Numbered from the stretch's first letter, positions 16,737 through 25,749 are shown. The stretch is DNA of 39,803 bases from Devosia sp. 66-14 (GCA_001899085.1 MKVB01000001.1:595287-635089); one strand, 5' to 3'. The notes: generated by a model not told the origin, from the sequence alone. Program-made: numbers and translations.

Positions 16737-17172
16737 GGCATATCGGCCTCGGCATTATTCGGTAGCGCCTTCGCCCTCTCGCAACGCGAGAGCGACGCGG
16801 GTTAGCCGCCGAAAATCCCGTCCCCATTAAGTCCGATCTCTGCGACCGCAGGGACCCATGTGGCCGTTCGCGCCAACCTGAGCGGACGCGAGCGGTAACT
16901 CCCCGCGGCGTTACCTGCGGTCATCGGGCCTAGACTTTGGTCGCGTGACGCGGAAGTCACAGCTCGGCCGCCGCCACCTTTCCGCCGTAGCGCGCTCATC
17001 GAATAGTCGCAGCCGGGCATCACAGCTGGCAATTAACCGTGCTGGTTCAGACTCCGTTCAGCCATCGAGGCGCATTGGAGCCATGCACGGGCCGTGACTA
17101 TTCCGGTCCCGCGAACCGACCTAAAGACCGCCCTGACCCAAGCGCAAGCCGCGCTGCCGAACGATATAGAAA
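16737..17172. other. Intergenic stretch between the two mini-genes
   Basis: 436 bp with no gene I can support. It holds a CTCTCG-N5-CGAGAG hairpin (16776-16792) without a T-run, and the repeated 12-mer TAAAGACCGCCC at 17122-17133 (first copy at 16639-16650). A GTG-started 72-codon frame from 17094 overlaps mini-gene 2 out of frame and is probably not real. A small RNA or promoter could be here. Confidence 0.4.
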
Positions 17173-17256
17173 ATGCTCAAGACCTTCTCGCTCTCTGCCC
17201 TGTTCTTCATGACCATCGGCCTCCTGCTCGCCACTCACCTGTCGCTGCCGTTCTGA
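17173..17256 (+). CDS. 27-aa single-helix membrane peptide, copy 2
   Basis: ATG 17173 to TGA 17256. It begins MLKTFSLSALFFMTIGLLLA and ends THLSLPF. It is the clear paralogue of the peptide at 16653: identical first eight residues, FF at 11-12, GLL at 16-18, Ala20, Ser24 and Pro26 in register, with no length change. Only the reading frame is conserved between the copies, not the flanks apart from one 12-mer, which favours real coding over chance. The ribosome site is poor (ATAGAAA before the ATG). It sits 155 bp before the acyltransferase gene. Expression is unproven. Confidence 0.6.
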   Translation: MLKTFSLSALFFMTIGLLLATHLSLPF

Positions 17257-17411
17257 GGCGCGACGGCCGGCTTGAAGCCGCGCCACGGCCCTGCGGCTCG
17301 ATAAATCTTTAGTTATTAAGCACTTGGCTTAAGCCTAAGTGCAGGCATTGCACCCCAGATGTGGCCCGAGGCGCTAAAACGCGCGGGACGCGCTCCGGGA
17401 GCACCAGAAAA

Positions 17412-18497
17412 ATGCCGACTGCAGCCAACCGCCTCGATTGGGTAGATGCCGCCAAAGGCCTCTCGATCATCCTCGTGGTGATGATGCACTCCGCCTATGG
17501 CGTCGGCGAAGACCTGAACGGCACCGGCATCCTCCACTACATCATCGGCTGGGCCACCCCGTTCCGCATGCCGGAGTTCTTCCTGATCTCCGGCCTGTTC
17601 CTCGGCGCCGTCATTGCCCGTCCGTGGGCCGCCTATGCCGACCGCCGCATCGTCCACTATCTCTACTTCTACGCGCTCTGGGCCGTGCTGCAGATCGTCT
17701 TCAAGGTCGGCCTGGGCACGGGCGACGTCGGCTCGGTCGTCAGCCAGACCCTCATGGCCATCGTCGAGCCTTACGGCGTGCTCTGGTTCATCTACATGCT
17801 GGCGGTCTATTCGCTGGTGACCAAGCTGCTCTTCACCTTCAGGGTGCCGCATTGGCTGGCGCTCGCCGCCGCGGCCGCCCTGCAGATCTTCCCGGTGCAG
17901 ACCGGCATCGGCCTCGTCGACCACTTCGCCGCCTACTTCGTCTATTTTTACGCCGGCTATGCTTTCGCCCCTCTGGTGTTCCGCATTGTCGCGTCGGCCC
18001 AGGCCAACGTCGTGCCGGCCGCGCTGGCGCTTGTCGGCTATGCCGTCATCGAGGGCTACCTGGTGTTCGCCGGCGGCTCGGAACTGCACCCGCGCGGCAT
18101 CACCATGGGCTATGCCGCCCTGCCCGTGCTGCACCTGGCGCTCGGCTTTATCGGCTCGCTCGCCGTCTGCCTCAGCGCCGCCCTGCTGATCCGGCTGCCA
18201 TGGATGGGCTGGCTGCGCTGGTTGGGCGAACACTCCATCGTCGTCTACCTCAGCTTCTCGATCCCGATGGCCGCCAGCCGCACCCTGCTGCTGAAAACCG
18301 GGCTGATCACCGATGTCAGCACCGTCAGCGTCATCGTCATGGGCATCGCGCTGCTCTCGCCCCTGGTGCTTTACTGGCTGATCGAGAAGACCGGCTGGGG
18401 CAAGTTCCTGTTCGAGCGTCCGGCCTGGGCCCACATTCCCGGCACGCCGGGCAGCCGCGGCTACGCCAAGCCCGCCGCCGTGCAGCCGGCAGAGTAA
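17412..18497 (+). CDS. Acyltransferase-3 / OpgC-like membrane protein
   Basis: 361 aa from ATG 17412; GGGAG lies about 10 nt upstream, and the longer frame from 17361 starts with unlikely Arg/Gly-rich residues. About ten membrane helices. The N terminus [20 protein letters not shown] carries the Arg...Asp-x-x-x-Gly...His pattern of acyltransferase family 3, followed by [15 protein letters not shown]. These proteins move acetyl or succinyl groups from the cytoplasm onto surface sugars or glucans; the acceptor here is unknown. The C-terminal 40 residues are soluble ([14 protein letters not shown]). A strong terminator follows within 15 bp, so transcription from purS through here is ended before purQ. 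Confidence 0.92.
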   Translation: MPTAANRLDWVDAAKGLSIILVVMMHSAYGVGEDLNGTGILHYIIGWATPFRMPEFFLISGLFLGAVIARPWAAYADRRIVHYLYFYALWAVLQIVFKVGLGTGDVGSVVSQTLMAIVEPYGVLWFIYMLAVYSLVTKLLFTFRVPHWLALAAAAALQIFPVQTGIGLVDHFAAYFVYFYAGYAFAPLVFRIVASAQANVVPAALALVGYAVIEGYLVFAGGSELHPRGITMGYAALPVLHLALGFIGSLAVCLSAALLIRLPWMGWLRWLGEHSIVVYLSFSIPMAASRTLLLKTGLITDVSTVSVIVMGIALLSPLVLYWLIEKTGWGKFLFERPAWAHIPGTPGSRGYAKPAAVQPAE

Positions 18498-18510
18498 GCC
18501 ACAGCCGATC

Positions 18511-18540
18511 GGGCGGAACCGCGGTTCCGCCCTTGCTTTT
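18511..18540 (+). terminator. Intrinsic terminator after the acyltransferase gene
   Basis: GGGCGGAACCG (18511-18521) is followed at once by its exact reverse complement (18522-18532), a perfect 22-bp palindrome, then TTGCTTTT. As RNA it gives a stem of up to 9 bp with a 4-nt loop and a U-rich tail. It separates purQ from the upstream genes. Confidence 0.85.
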
Positions 18541-18591
18541 GCCACCAAGACTCACCAAAGGATCGGCATCCCGCATCAGGAGCTGCTGCCG

Positions 18592-19254
18592 ATGAAAGCC
18601 GCTGTCGTCGTGTTCCCCGGTCTCAACCGTGATCGCGACATGATCGCTGCCCTCACCAAGATCGGCGGCGAAGCGCCGGCCATCGTCTGGCACAAGGATG
18701 CGGAGATCCCCCAGGTCGATCTCATCGTCATCCCTGGCGGCTTCTCTTACGGCGATTACCTGCGCGTCGGCGCAATCGCCGCGCGCTCCCCGGCCATGGA
18801 TACCATCCGCGAGCGCGCCGCAGCGGGCGTCAAGGTGATGGGCGTCTGCAACGGCTTCCAGATCCTGAGCGAGGCCGGGTTGGTTCCCGGTGTGCTGATG
18901 CGCAACGCCTCGCTGAAATTCGTCTGCCGCGAGGTCAAGCTCTCGGTCGAGAACGCAGCCACCGATTTTACCCGCGGCTATGCCCAGGGCCAGGTGATCC
19001 GTTGCCCAGTGGCGCACCATGACGGCAACTACTTTGCCGACGCCGAAACACTGGCAGCCGTCGAAGGCAACGGCCAGGTGGCGTTCCGCTACGCCGAAGG
19101 CACCAATCCGAACGGTTCGATCAACGATATCGCCGGCGTCTTCAACGCCAGCCGGAATGTCCTCGGCCTGATGCCGCACCCCGAGAACCTGATCGAAAGT
19201 GCCCATGGCGGCACCGACGGGCGCAACCTGTTCGCGTCCTTGCTGGCGGCCTGA
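18592..19254 (+). CDS. purQ: FGAM synthase glutaminase subunit
   Basis: 220 aa from ATG 18592; AGGAG lies 9 nt upstream. PurQ is the class I glutamine amidotransferase that feeds ammonia to PurL, in complex with PurS. Motifs: [40 protein letters not shown] as oxyanion strand, the nucleophile Cys in [20 protein letters not shown], and the His/Glu pair in [13 protein letters not shown]. Length is normal. It is separated from purS by two mini-genes, the acyltransferase gene and a terminator, so it needs its own promoter in the 50 bp between the terminator and the start or inside the terminator region. Confidence 0.98.
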   Translation: MKAAVVVFPGLNRDRDMIAALTKIGGEAPAIVWHKDAEIPQVDLIVIPGGFSYGDYLRVGAIAARSPAMDTIRERAAAGVKVMGVCNGFQILSEAGLVPGVLMRNASLKFVCREVKLSVENAATDFTRGYAQGQVIRCPVAHHDGNYFADAETLAAVEGNGQVAFRYAEGTNPNGSINDIAGVFNASRNVLGLMPHPENLIESAHGGTDGRNLFASLLAA

Positions 19255-19335
19255 CGCACTTATCGTCGGGGTGGCGGATCGCTGCGTGGCGCTTTAGTCT
19301 CGGCGCATTGCAACGACTTTGCCGAGATTGCCAAA

Positions 19336-19983
19336 TTGCGGATACTGCTCGCCTGCGCCGCGATCCTCGCGGGTGTGACCGGTCTTGCCCTCGACTGGTC
19401 GACCATCTTTCCATCGGTGATGACGGTGTCGGCGACCAACGCAGTGGCGCGTTCGTTCCCCGATGCGTTCATCTATTTCTGGACCTACTTCACCCATCTC
19501 ACCAACCTGTGGCTGCTCGTGACCTACGCCTCGGTGCTCTCCGGCTGGCGCTGGCTCGGCTGGTTCCGCCGGCCGGTGATCATGGCCTCCGCGGCGGCCT
19601 TCATCACCCTCGTGATGCTCTATTATCACTTCATGCTGGCGCCGACCCTGAAGCTCGAGGGAGCGCTCGGTATCGCCACCGTCCTGCTCCACTACGTCGC
19701 GCCGATCCTTTATCTCGCCTGGTGGGCGCTGTTCGCGCCGCACGGCGCCCTGCGCTTCAGCCATCTCGGCCTGATGCTGCTGCCCGGCATCGGCTACGTC
19801 GCCTGGGTCCTGCTGCGTGGCGCCGTGGTCCACGAATATCCCTATGACATTCTCGATGCCGACAAGTTCGGCTATGGCGGGGTGGCCATCGGCGTCGCGG
19901 TGCTGCTGGTGGCGGTGACCGTCTTCTCGCTTGTCCTCGTCGCCGCCGACAAATGGCTGGCCCGCCGCACCGCCTCAGTTTGA
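19336..19983 (+). CDS. Pr6Pr-like multi-pass membrane protein, copy 1
   Basis: 215 aa; the only usable start is TTG 19336 (MRILLACAAILAGVTG), since no in-frame ATG or GTG precedes the first helix. About six membrane helices. Shared family features are YFTHLTNLWLLVTYASVLSG, ITLVMLYYHFML, VLLHYVAPILYLAWWALFAP with the following HGALRF, and LLRGAVVHEYPYDILDADKF. I place it in the Pr6Pr family, distantly like FAR-17a/AIG1 proteins, whose biochemical role in bacteria is not settled. It is the most divergent of three tandem copies, with an extra extracytoplasmic loop after helix 1. It follows purQ by 81 bp. Confidence 0.82.
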   Translation: MRILLACAAILAGVTGLALDWSTIFPSVMTVSATNAVARSFPDAFIYFWTYFTHLTNLWLLVTYASVLSGWRWLGWFRRPVIMASAAAFITLVMLYYHFMLAPTLKLEGALGIATVLLHYVAPILYLAWWALFAPHGALRFSHLGLMLLPGIGYVAWVLLRGAVVHEYPYDILDADKFGYGGVAIGVAVLLVAVTVFSLVLVAADKWLARRTASV

Positions 19984-20032
19984 CCGCACCGGGAGCCGGT
20001 GCTTACCTTCCCCTCGTGGCGGGAGACACGCG

Positions 20033-20671
20033 ATGAGTCTGGGGCGGATCGTTGCCTGGGTGGGGTTGGTCATCGGCGTCGCCATTCTGCTGCTGCAGTT
20101 CTGGCTGGCCATCAGCCTGCGCCTCGGCACTGGCGACAACCTGCTCGGCGCGCTCTGGTACTTCTTCACCTTCTTCACCATCCTGACCAATGGCCTGGTG
20201 GTGCTGGTCTATCTCTCCGAACTCACCACGATGGGATGGCTCTCCTGGTGGCGGCATCCCACGACGCGCGCCATGGTCTGGGGTTCGATCACGGTGGTAG
20301 GCGTCTTCTACCACGTACTGCTGGCCGGCCTGTGGAGCCCGACCGGCTGGTCGTTGCTCGCCAACAACGTGCTGCATTACGTGGCGCCGACGCTCTACGT
20401 GGTTTGGTGGCTGGCATTCCAGCCGCATGGAACCCTGTCCTTCCGTGACCTGCCGGCCATGACCATCTACCCCTTCGCCTATCTGGCATGGGCCATGCTC
20501 CGCGGCGCCATCATCGGCGAGTATCCCTACCCGATCCTCGAGGCCAACACCCTCGGCTACGGCCAGGTGGCGATCAACTGCCTCATCATGGTGGTGCTCT
20601 TCGTCGCTGTCTTCGCGGTGGCAGTGGGCCTCGACAAGCTGCTAGGGCGCCGCGTCGCGCCCGAGATCTGA
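20033..20671 (+). CDS. Pr6Pr-like multi-pass membrane protein, copy 2
   Basis: 212 aa from ATG 20033 with GGGAG 8 nt upstream. Six membrane helices. The family pattern is FFTFFTILTNGLVVLVYLSE, GVFYHVLLAGLWSPTGWSLL, NNVLHYVAPTLYVVWWLAFQ with the following PHGTLSFRDL, and MLRGAIIGEYPYPILEANTL with GYGQVAINC. Nearly every aromatic and charged landmark is shared with copy 3, and fewer with copy 1. The conserved YHVLL, LHYVAP, PHG and EYPYP motifs near helix ends look like a polar active or binding site within the membrane. Function is unknown. It lies 49 bp after copy 1, probably in the same transcript. Confidence 0.85.
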   Translation: MSLGRIVAWVGLVIGVAILLLQFWLAISLRLGTGDNLLGALWYFFTFFTILTNGLVVLVYLSELTTMGWLSWWRHPTTRAMVWGSITVVGVFYHVLLAGLWSPTGWSLLANNVLHYVAPTLYVVWWLAFQPHGTLSFRDLPAMTIYPFAYLAWAMLRGAIIGEYPYPILEANTLGYGQVAINCLIMVVLFVAVFAVAVGLDKLLGRRVAPEI

Positions 20672-20688
20672 GGGCACCGGAGGGACAG

Positions 20689-21327
20689 ATGAACTTGCGG
20701 ACGATCTTGCTGTGGTTCGGTGCAATCGCCGGGCCGATCACCCTGCTCCTGCAGCTCTACCTGACACTGGTCGCCCGTCTCGCTGATGGCGACAGCGTGC
20801 TCGGCACGCTGTTCTACTTCGCCACCTTCTTCACGATCCTCACCAACGCCATGATGGCGCTCTGCTACGTGGCGGCCGTATCGGGCTGGACCTGGCTCGG
20901 CTGGTGGCGCACCTCGTTTGCCCGGGCACTGACCGCCGGCTCCATCGCCATGGTGTCGCTCTACTACATCTTCTTCCTGTCGGGCCTGACCGATCCGAGC
21001 GGATTGGGCGCCATCCTCAACATCTACATGCACTACCTGGCGCCCTGGCTGTTCGTGCTGTGGTGGATCCTGACGCCCGCGCACGGGACGCTTCGCTATG
21101 CCGACATGCCGCGCATGCTGGTCTATCCGCTCGTCTATCTGGTTGTGGTGATGATCCGCGGCGCCCTCGTCAACGAGTACCCCTACCCGCTCCTCCGCGC
21201 CAACGAGTTCGGCTATGTCCAGGTGGCCATCAACTGCGTCTTCATGCTGATCGGCTTCGTCGTCATCTACGCGCTGACCGTTCTCATCGACCGCTGGCTG
21301 GGCCGCCGCCAGCCATCCGCCGCCTGA
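20689..21327 (+). CDS. Pr6Pr-like multi-pass membrane protein, copy 3
   Basis: 212 aa from ATG 20689, GGAGGG 4-5 nt upstream, 17 bp after copy 2. Same length as copy 2 and the same landmarks: FATFFTILTNAMMALCYVAA, LYYIFFLSGLTDPSG, NIYMHYLAPWLFVLWWILTP, AHGTLRYADM, IRGALVNEYPYPLLRANEFG and YVQVAINCVFML. The His of YHxLL seen in copy 2 is replaced here (YYIFF), a notable change if that residue matters. It probably arose by tandem duplication. The role is unknown; a lipid-modifying or membrane-adaptation role would be speculation. Confidence 0.85.
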   Translation: MNLRTILLWFGAIAGPITLLLQLYLTLVARLADGDSVLGTLFYFATFFTILTNAMMALCYVAAVSGWTWLGWWRTSFARALTAGSIAMVSLYYIFFLSGLTDPSGLGAILNIYMHYLAPWLFVLWWILTPAHGTLRYADMPRMLVYPLVYLVVVMIRGALVNEYPYPLLRANEFGYVQVAINCVFMLIGFVVIYALTVLIDRWLGRRQPSAA

Positions 21328-21387
21328 CGCCTTGTTTGTGACACGCGCACGATCCTAAGCTCGCGCTTTCATCGGGGCGGAAAGTCC

Positions 21388-22257
21388 ATGGGTTTCGAGT
21401 GGTCGCAGGACGACATCAGCGTCGCTGACGGGTTCCTGCGCATAGCGCGTGAGCAGGTCGGCAAGGCAATTGCCGGCGCCGAGAACACCCAGGAGTCGCC
21501 CGAGCGGCGGGTGCACGAGGCCCGCCGGCGCTGCAAGAAGCTGCGCGCCCTGTTTCGCCTGGTCCGCCCCGACTTCGACGCCTACGACACCGAGAACGCT
21601 TTCGTGCGCGACGCCGCACGCGGCTTGGCGCAGGCGCGGGACATGCGAGTCGTACGCGGCACGCTGGTCGAACTGATGCAATGGGCCGACCGACCGATCG
21701 AACTCGATCTGGGTGGCGGGGCGGAAGTCGAAGTCGCCGGCCTTTCCCGCTTTGCCGAACAGATGCGCTCGCTCGAGCAGCGGAGCCAGGCCTGGCGGGT
21801 TGGTCGGATCGACATCGACACGCTCGCTGCCGGGCTGAAGCAGACCTATCGGCGTGGCCGTTGGACCAAACGGCTCGCCGAGAAGCATCGCACCGACGAG
21901 GCGTTCCACGAGTGGCGCAAATACGCCAAGTATCACTGGAACCAGTTGGGCCTGCTCGAGGACTGTGCCGGGGACATCCTGCCATCGGCCCACAAGAGTG
22001 CCGGCGACCTGGCAGAACTGCTCGGTCAGCACCACGACCTGGCCATACTCGACCAACTGCTCGCCACGACACCCGAGGCGCTGGGCGCCGCGGTCGACGT
22101 CGGCTTTGCGCGTGAGGCAGCGGCCCGCCGCCAGCGGGAACACGAAACGAGGATCGCCGCGCTCGGCGCGCAGGTCTTCGCCGAGACCCCCACGGCGCTG
22201 AAGGCCCGCTTCGTCGCCTATCTCGATGGCTGGGCGCAGCGACAGGCGGCCGAGTAG
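21388..22257 (+). CDS. CHAD-domain protein
   Basis: 289 aa from ATG 21388. The CHAD fold is two four-helix bundles with conserved His and basic residues: PERRVHEARRRCKKLRALFR in the first half (residues about 38-57), DAARGLAQARDMRVVRGTLV, then FHEWRKYAKYHWNQLGLLED and LAELLGQHHDLAILDQLLAT in the second. CHAD domains bind inorganic polyphosphate and often accompany CYTH enzymes. The partner CYTH gene begins in its stop codon, so the two are probably translated together. In many bacteria they are fused (YgiF-type CYTH-CHAD); here they are split, with the order CHAD then CYTH. It follows the Pr6Pr trio by 60 bp. Confidence 0.94.
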   Translation: MGFEWSQDDISVADGFLRIAREQVGKAIAGAENTQESPERRVHEARRRCKKLRALFRLVRPDFDAYDTENAFVRDAARGLAQARDMRVVRGTLVELMQWADRPIELDLGGGAEVEVAGLSRFAEQMRSLEQRSQAWRVGRIDIDTLAAGLKQTYRRGRWTKRLAEKHRTDEAFHEWRKYAKYHWNQLGLLEDCAGDILPSAHKSAGDLAELLGQHHDLAILDQLLATTPEALGAAVDVGFAREAAARRQREHETRIAALGAQVFAETPTALKARFVAYLDGWAQRQAAE

Positions 22258-22727
22258 TGGCGATCGAGATCGAGCGAAAATTCCTTGTCGCCGGCGACGG
22301 CTGGCGCGGCCTCGTGCGGAGCAGCGAGGCGCTGCGGCAAGGCTACCTGACCACCGGCGGCAAGGGCGTGACGGTGCGGGTGCGCACCGTCGACGATGCG
22401 CGCGGCTTCATCACCATCAAGAGCGGCGGCTCGGCGCTGGCGCGCGCCGAGTTCGAGTACGAGGTACCGATTGCCGATGCACGGCAACTTCTAGCGCTGA
22501 GCCGCGGGGCGCAGATCGACAAGACCCGGCACAACCTTGATCTCGGCGGCGGCGACTGGGTGGTCGATGAGTTTCACGGGCGCCACGAGGGGCTGTGGAT
22601 CGCCGAAGTCGAACTCGAAAGCCCGACCGGCAAGCTCGACCTGCCCGCCTGGCTCGGCGACGAAGTGACCGGCGACCCGCAATACTACAACTCCAGCCTC
22701 GCCATGCTGGTCGGCGGGGAAATCTAG
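22257..22727 (+). CDS. CYTH-domain triphosphate tunnel protein
   Basis: 156 aa from GTG 22257, which shares one base with the TAG stop of the CHAD gene. The family signature E-x-E-x-K opens the protein (MAIEIERKFLVAGDGWRGLV). Further tunnel residues lie in VTVRVRTVDDARGFITIKSG, RAEFEYEVPIADA, QIDKTRHNLDLGGGDWVVDE and GLWIAEVELESP, the last two carrying the Arg and Glu pairs of the tunnel. Members hydrolyse triphosphate or organic triphosphates, or make cyclic nucleotides; inorganic triphosphatase is the usual role of this short NE0304-like form. Together with CHAD it points to polyphosphate or triphosphate metabolism beside purine synthesis. Confidence 0.94.
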   Translation: MAIEIERKFLVAGDGWRGLVRSSEALRQGYLTTGGKGVTVRVRTVDDARGFITIKSGGSALARAEFEYEVPIADARQLLALSRGAQIDKTRHNLDLGGGDWVVDEFHGRHEGLWIAEVELESPTGKLDLPAWLGDEVTGDPQYYNSSLAMLVGGEI

Positions 22728-22796
22728 GTCCTTTCCAGTGTCGCGGCTGGGGATCATCCGCTATAGCGGGCGGTAGCGGATCAAGGCCGGATTCTC

Positions 22797-25028
22797 ATGA
22801 CCTTCAATAATCACATCACCATCACGCCCGAGCTTGTTGCCGACCATGGGCTGAAGCTCGACGAGTACCAGAAGATCCTGCAGTTGATCGGCCGGGCGCC
22901 GACCTATACCGAACTGGGCATCTTCTCGGCGATGTGGAACGAGCACTGCTCCTACAAGAGCTCCAAAAGGTGGCTGCGCACCCTGCCCACCACCGGTGAG
23001 CGCGTCATCCAGGGCCCGGGCGAGAACGCCGGCGTCGTCGATATCGGTGATGGCCAGGCCGTCGTCTTCAAGATGGAGTCGCACAACCACCCCAGCTACA
23101 TCGAGCCCTACCAGGGCGCGGCGACCGGCGTGGGCGGCATCCTGCGCGACGTCTTCACCATGGGCGCCCGCCCCGTCGCGGCGATGAACGCGCTGCGCTT
23201 CGGTGACCCCCGGCACGAAAAGACCAGGCACCTGGTCTCCGGCGTCGTCGCCGGCGTCGGTGGCTACGGCAACTCCTTCGGTGTTCCCACGGTGGGCGGC
23301 GAGGTCGAGTTCGACGAGCGCTACAACGGCAATATCCTGGTCAACGCCTTTGCCGCCGGCCTCGCCGACACCGACAAGATCTTCTACTCCAAGGCCGAAG
23401 GCGTGGGCCTGCCGGTCGTCTATCTGGGCGCCAAGACCGGCCGCGACGGCGTCGGCGGCGCCACCATGGCCTCCGCCGAGTTTGGCGATGACATCGAGGA
23501 AAAGCGCCCCACCGTGCAGGTCGGCGACCCGTTCACCGAGAAGCGCCTGCTCGAAGCCTGCCTCGAGCTGATGGCAACCGGAGCGGTGATCGCCATCCAG
23601 GATATGGGCGCTGCCGGCCTCACCTGCTCGGCCGTCGAGATGGGCGCCAAGGGCGACCTCGGCGTCGAGCTGAACCTCGACATGGTGCCGGTCCGCGAAG
23701 ACGCCATGACGCCTTACGAGATGATGCTGTCGGAAAGCCAGGAGCGCATGCTCATGGTGCTGCATCCGGAAAAGGAGGCCGAGGCCCGCGCGGTGTTCGA
23801 GAAGTGGGAACTCGATTTCGCCACCGTCGGACACACCACCGACGACCTGCGCTTCCGCGTCATGTGGCAGGGCACCGAAGTTGCCAACCTGCCGATCAAG
23901 GAGTTGGGCGACGAAGCCCCGGAATACGATCGCCCCTGGGTCGCGCCGGTGCCACCCAAGCCGCTCGCCGCCGACGATATCCCGCAGATCGACATTGCCG
24001 ATGCGCTGCTGAAGCTCGTCGGCTCGCCAGCGCTGTCCTCGCGCCGCTGGGTCTACGAGCAGTACGACACGCTGATCCAGGGCAACTCGCTGCAGCGGCC
24101 TGGCGGCGATGCCGGCGTGATCCGCGTCGATGGCCACCCGACCAAGGCGCTGGCTTTCACGTCCGATGTCACCCCGCGCTACTGCGAGGCCGACGCCTAC
24201 GAGGGCGGCAAGCAGGCCGTCGCCGAATGCTGGCGTAACCTCACGGCTACCGGTGCCGACCCACTGGCCGCGACGGACAACCTCAACTTCGGCAATCCCG
24301 AGCGCCCCGAGATCATGGGCCAGCTGGTCCATGCGGTGAAGGGCATCGGCGACGCCTGCCGGGCGCTGGGCTTCCCGATCGTTTCTGGCAACGTGTCGCT
24401 CTACAACGAGACTAACGGCCGCGGCATCCTGCCGACCCCGACCATCGGCGGCGTCGGCCTGATCCCCGACTGGTCGAAAATGGCCCGCGCCGCCTTCGCC
24501 GCGGAAGGTGAAGCCATCCTGTTGTTCGGGGCGCCCGATTGGTGGGGCACCCACCTGGGCCAGTCGATCTACCTGCGTGAGCTGTTCAACCGCAAGGACG
24601 GCACGCCTCCGCCGGTTGACCTCGAGCACGAAAAGAAGGTCGGCGACCTCGTCCGCATCCTCATCCGCGACGGTGTCGCCACGGCCGTTCACGATCTCTC
24701 CGATGGCGGCCTCGCGATCGGCCTTGCCGAGATGGCCATGGCCTCCGGCATCGGCGCCACGGTCAACCAGCTCGATGGCGGCGACCCGCTGCCGCTGTTC
24801 TTTGGTGAGGACCAGGGCCGTTATCTCGTCACCATGACCCGGGCCAACCTCGATAAGTTCTACGCCGAGGTCTACCCCTATGCCGGCGTCTTCGCCCCGT
24901 GGATCGGCAATACCGGCGGCACCTCGCTTACTCTGGGCGAAGCCCGCCCGGTCTCGATCGCCGAGCTCAAGGCCGCGCACGAAGGCTGGTTCCCGGAGTT
25001 CATGGCCGGCGAGATCGCCGAGGTCTAG
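22797..25028 (+). CDS. purL: FGAM synthase large subunit
   Basis: 743 aa from ATG 22797 ([20 protein letters not shown]). This is the short PurL type that depends on PurS and PurQ. It converts FGAR, ATP and ammonia to FGAM. Landmarks: [40 protein letters not shown] with substrate His residues, [53 protein letters not shown], and the second half repeat [19 protein letters not shown] and [17 protein letters not shown]. Both halves are intact. It is about 3.5 kb from purQ, with six unrelated genes (copy 1-3, CHAD, CYTH) between counting from the purQ stop. The Shine-Dalgarno is weak. Confidence 0.98.
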   Translation: MTFNNHITITPELVADHGLKLDEYQKILQLIGRAPTYTELGIFSAMWNEHCSYKSSKRWLRTLPTTGERVIQGPGENAGVVDIGDGQAVVFKMESHNHPSYIEPYQGAATGVGGILRDVFTMGARPVAAMNALRFGDPRHEKTRHLVSGVVAGVGGYGNSFGVPTVGGEVEFDERYNGNILVNAFAAGLADTDKIFYSKAEGVGLPVVYLGAKTGRDGVGGATMASAEFGDDIEEKRPTVQVGDPFTEKRLLEACLELMATGAVIAIQDMGAAGLTCSAVEMGAKGDLGVELNLDMVPVREDAMTPYEMMLSESQERMLMVLHPEKEAEARAVFEKWELDFATVGHTTDDLRFRVMWQGTEVANLPIKELGDEAPEYDRPWVAPVPPKPLAADDIPQIDIADALLKLVGSPALSSRRWVYEQYDTLIQGNSLQRPGGDAGVIRVDGHPTKALAFTSDVTPRYCEADAYEGGKQAVAECWRNLTATGADPLAATDNLNFGNPERPEIMGQLVHAVKGIGDACRALGFPIVSGNVSLYNETNGRGILPTPTIGGVGLIPDWSKMARAAFAAEGEAILLFGAPDWWGTHLGQSIYLRELFNRKDGTPPPVDLEHEKKVGDLVRILIRDGVATAVHDLSDGGLAIGLAEMAMASGIGATVNQLDGGDPLPLFFGEDQGRYLVTMTRANLDKFYAEVYPYAGVFAPWIGNTGGTSLTLGEARPVSIAELKAAHEGWFPEFMAGEIAEV

Positions 25029-25066
25029 GCACCCCGACCGATTGCGCCCTGCAATGCCAAATTCGT

Positions 25067-25088
25067 GAGCGGATGTAACAATCCGCTC
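25067..25088. promoter_or_regulatory. Inverted repeat GAGCGGAT-N6-ATCCGCTC before msrA
   Basis: Perfect 8-bp arms around GTAACA, starting 39 bp after purL and ending 43 bp before the msrA start; TATATAGA follows 14 bp later and could be a -10. No T-run follows, so an operator is more likely than a terminator. The regulator is unknown. Confidence 0.5.
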
Positions 25089-25131
25089 CGCCCGTGCGTA
25101 TATAGAGCGCATCCCAAATATGGAGACCATC

Positions 25132-25644
25132 ATGACGACCACTGAGCGGGCGGTTCTGGCTGGCGGGTGTTTCTGGGGCGCGCAGGAGCTGCTGCGCCAC
25201 AAGGACGGGATTATCTCCACCCGTGTCGGCTACTCCGGCGACGACGGCTTCGCCAATGCCACCTATCGCAGCCACGGCGACCATGCGGAGGCGGTCGAGA
25301 TCATCTTCGATCCGAGCCGCATCAGCTATCGCGACATCCTCGAGTTCTTCTTCCAGATCCACGATCCCTCGACCAGGAATCGGCAGGGCAACGACGTCGG
25401 CCGCGCCTATCGCTCCGCGATCTTTTTCGAGAACGCCGAACAGAAGGCGGTGGCCGAGGACACCATCAAGGACGTCGACGCATCCGGCCTCTGGCCCGGC
25501 AAGGTGGTGACCGAGCTGCAGCCGGTCGGGCCGTTCTGGCAGGCCGAGCCCGAGCATCAGGACTATCTGCAGCGCATCCCCAACGGTTACACCTGTCACT
25601 GGGTGCGGCCGAACTGGAAGCTGCCCAAGCGTCAGGCCGCTTGA
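25132..25644 (+). CDS. msrA: Peptide methionine (S)-S-oxide reductase
   Basis: 170 aa. ATG 25132 is chosen over ATG 25120 because GGAG lies 6 nt before it. MsrA repairs S-methionine sulfoxide with thioredoxin as reductant. The catalytic motif [20 protein letters not shown] contains the active Cys in GCFWG, and [20 protein letters not shown] and [10 protein letters not shown], then [20 protein letters not shown] follow as in the family. A C-terminal Cys in [12 protein letters not shown] may be the resolving residue. The upstream inverted repeat could give stress control. No msrB is adjacent. Confidence 0.97.
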   Translation: MTTTERAVLAGGCFWGAQELLRHKDGIISTRVGYSGDDGFANATYRSHGDHAEAVEIIFDPSRISYRDILEFFFQIHDPSTRNRQGNDVGRAYRSAIFFENAEQKAVAEDTIKDVDASGLWPGKVVTELQPVGPFWQAEPEHQDYLQRIPNGYTCHWVRPNWKLPKRQAA

Positions 25645-25660
25645 CCACGACCGGTAGTCA

Positions 25661-25684
25661 CGGGCGCCGGGAAACCGGCGCCCG
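25661..25684. terminator. Hairpin after msrA (possible terminator)
   Basis: CGGGCGCCGG (25661-25670), loop GAAA, then the exact complement to 25684: a 10-bp GC-rich stem with a GNRA tetraloop, 17 bp after the msrA stop. No U-run follows, so it may stall or protect mRNA rather than end transcription. Confidence 0.5.
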
Positions 25685-25749
25685 CTGCCGTTGAACACCC
25701 CCTGCGCGCGTGCCATATCTCAATGGGCTCAACCACCGGGAGACTTGCC

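Noticed and set aside
16776-16792. CTCTCG-N5-CGAGAG hairpin as a terminator
   Set aside because: Short 6-bp stem and no U-run.
17094-17312. GTG-started 72-codon frame over mini-gene 2
   Set aside because: Out of frame with the conserved 27-aa peptide, no family likeness and no ribosome site.
17316-18548. 410-codon minus-strand frame
   Set aside because: Shadow of the acyltransferase gene, with repeated Gln/Asp/His/Gly typical of antisense frames, and it runs through the terminator.
22761-25220. 819-codon minus-strand frame
   Set aside because: Exactly opposite purL; Gly/Arg/Asp/His-rich composition typical of the shadow of a GC-rich gene.
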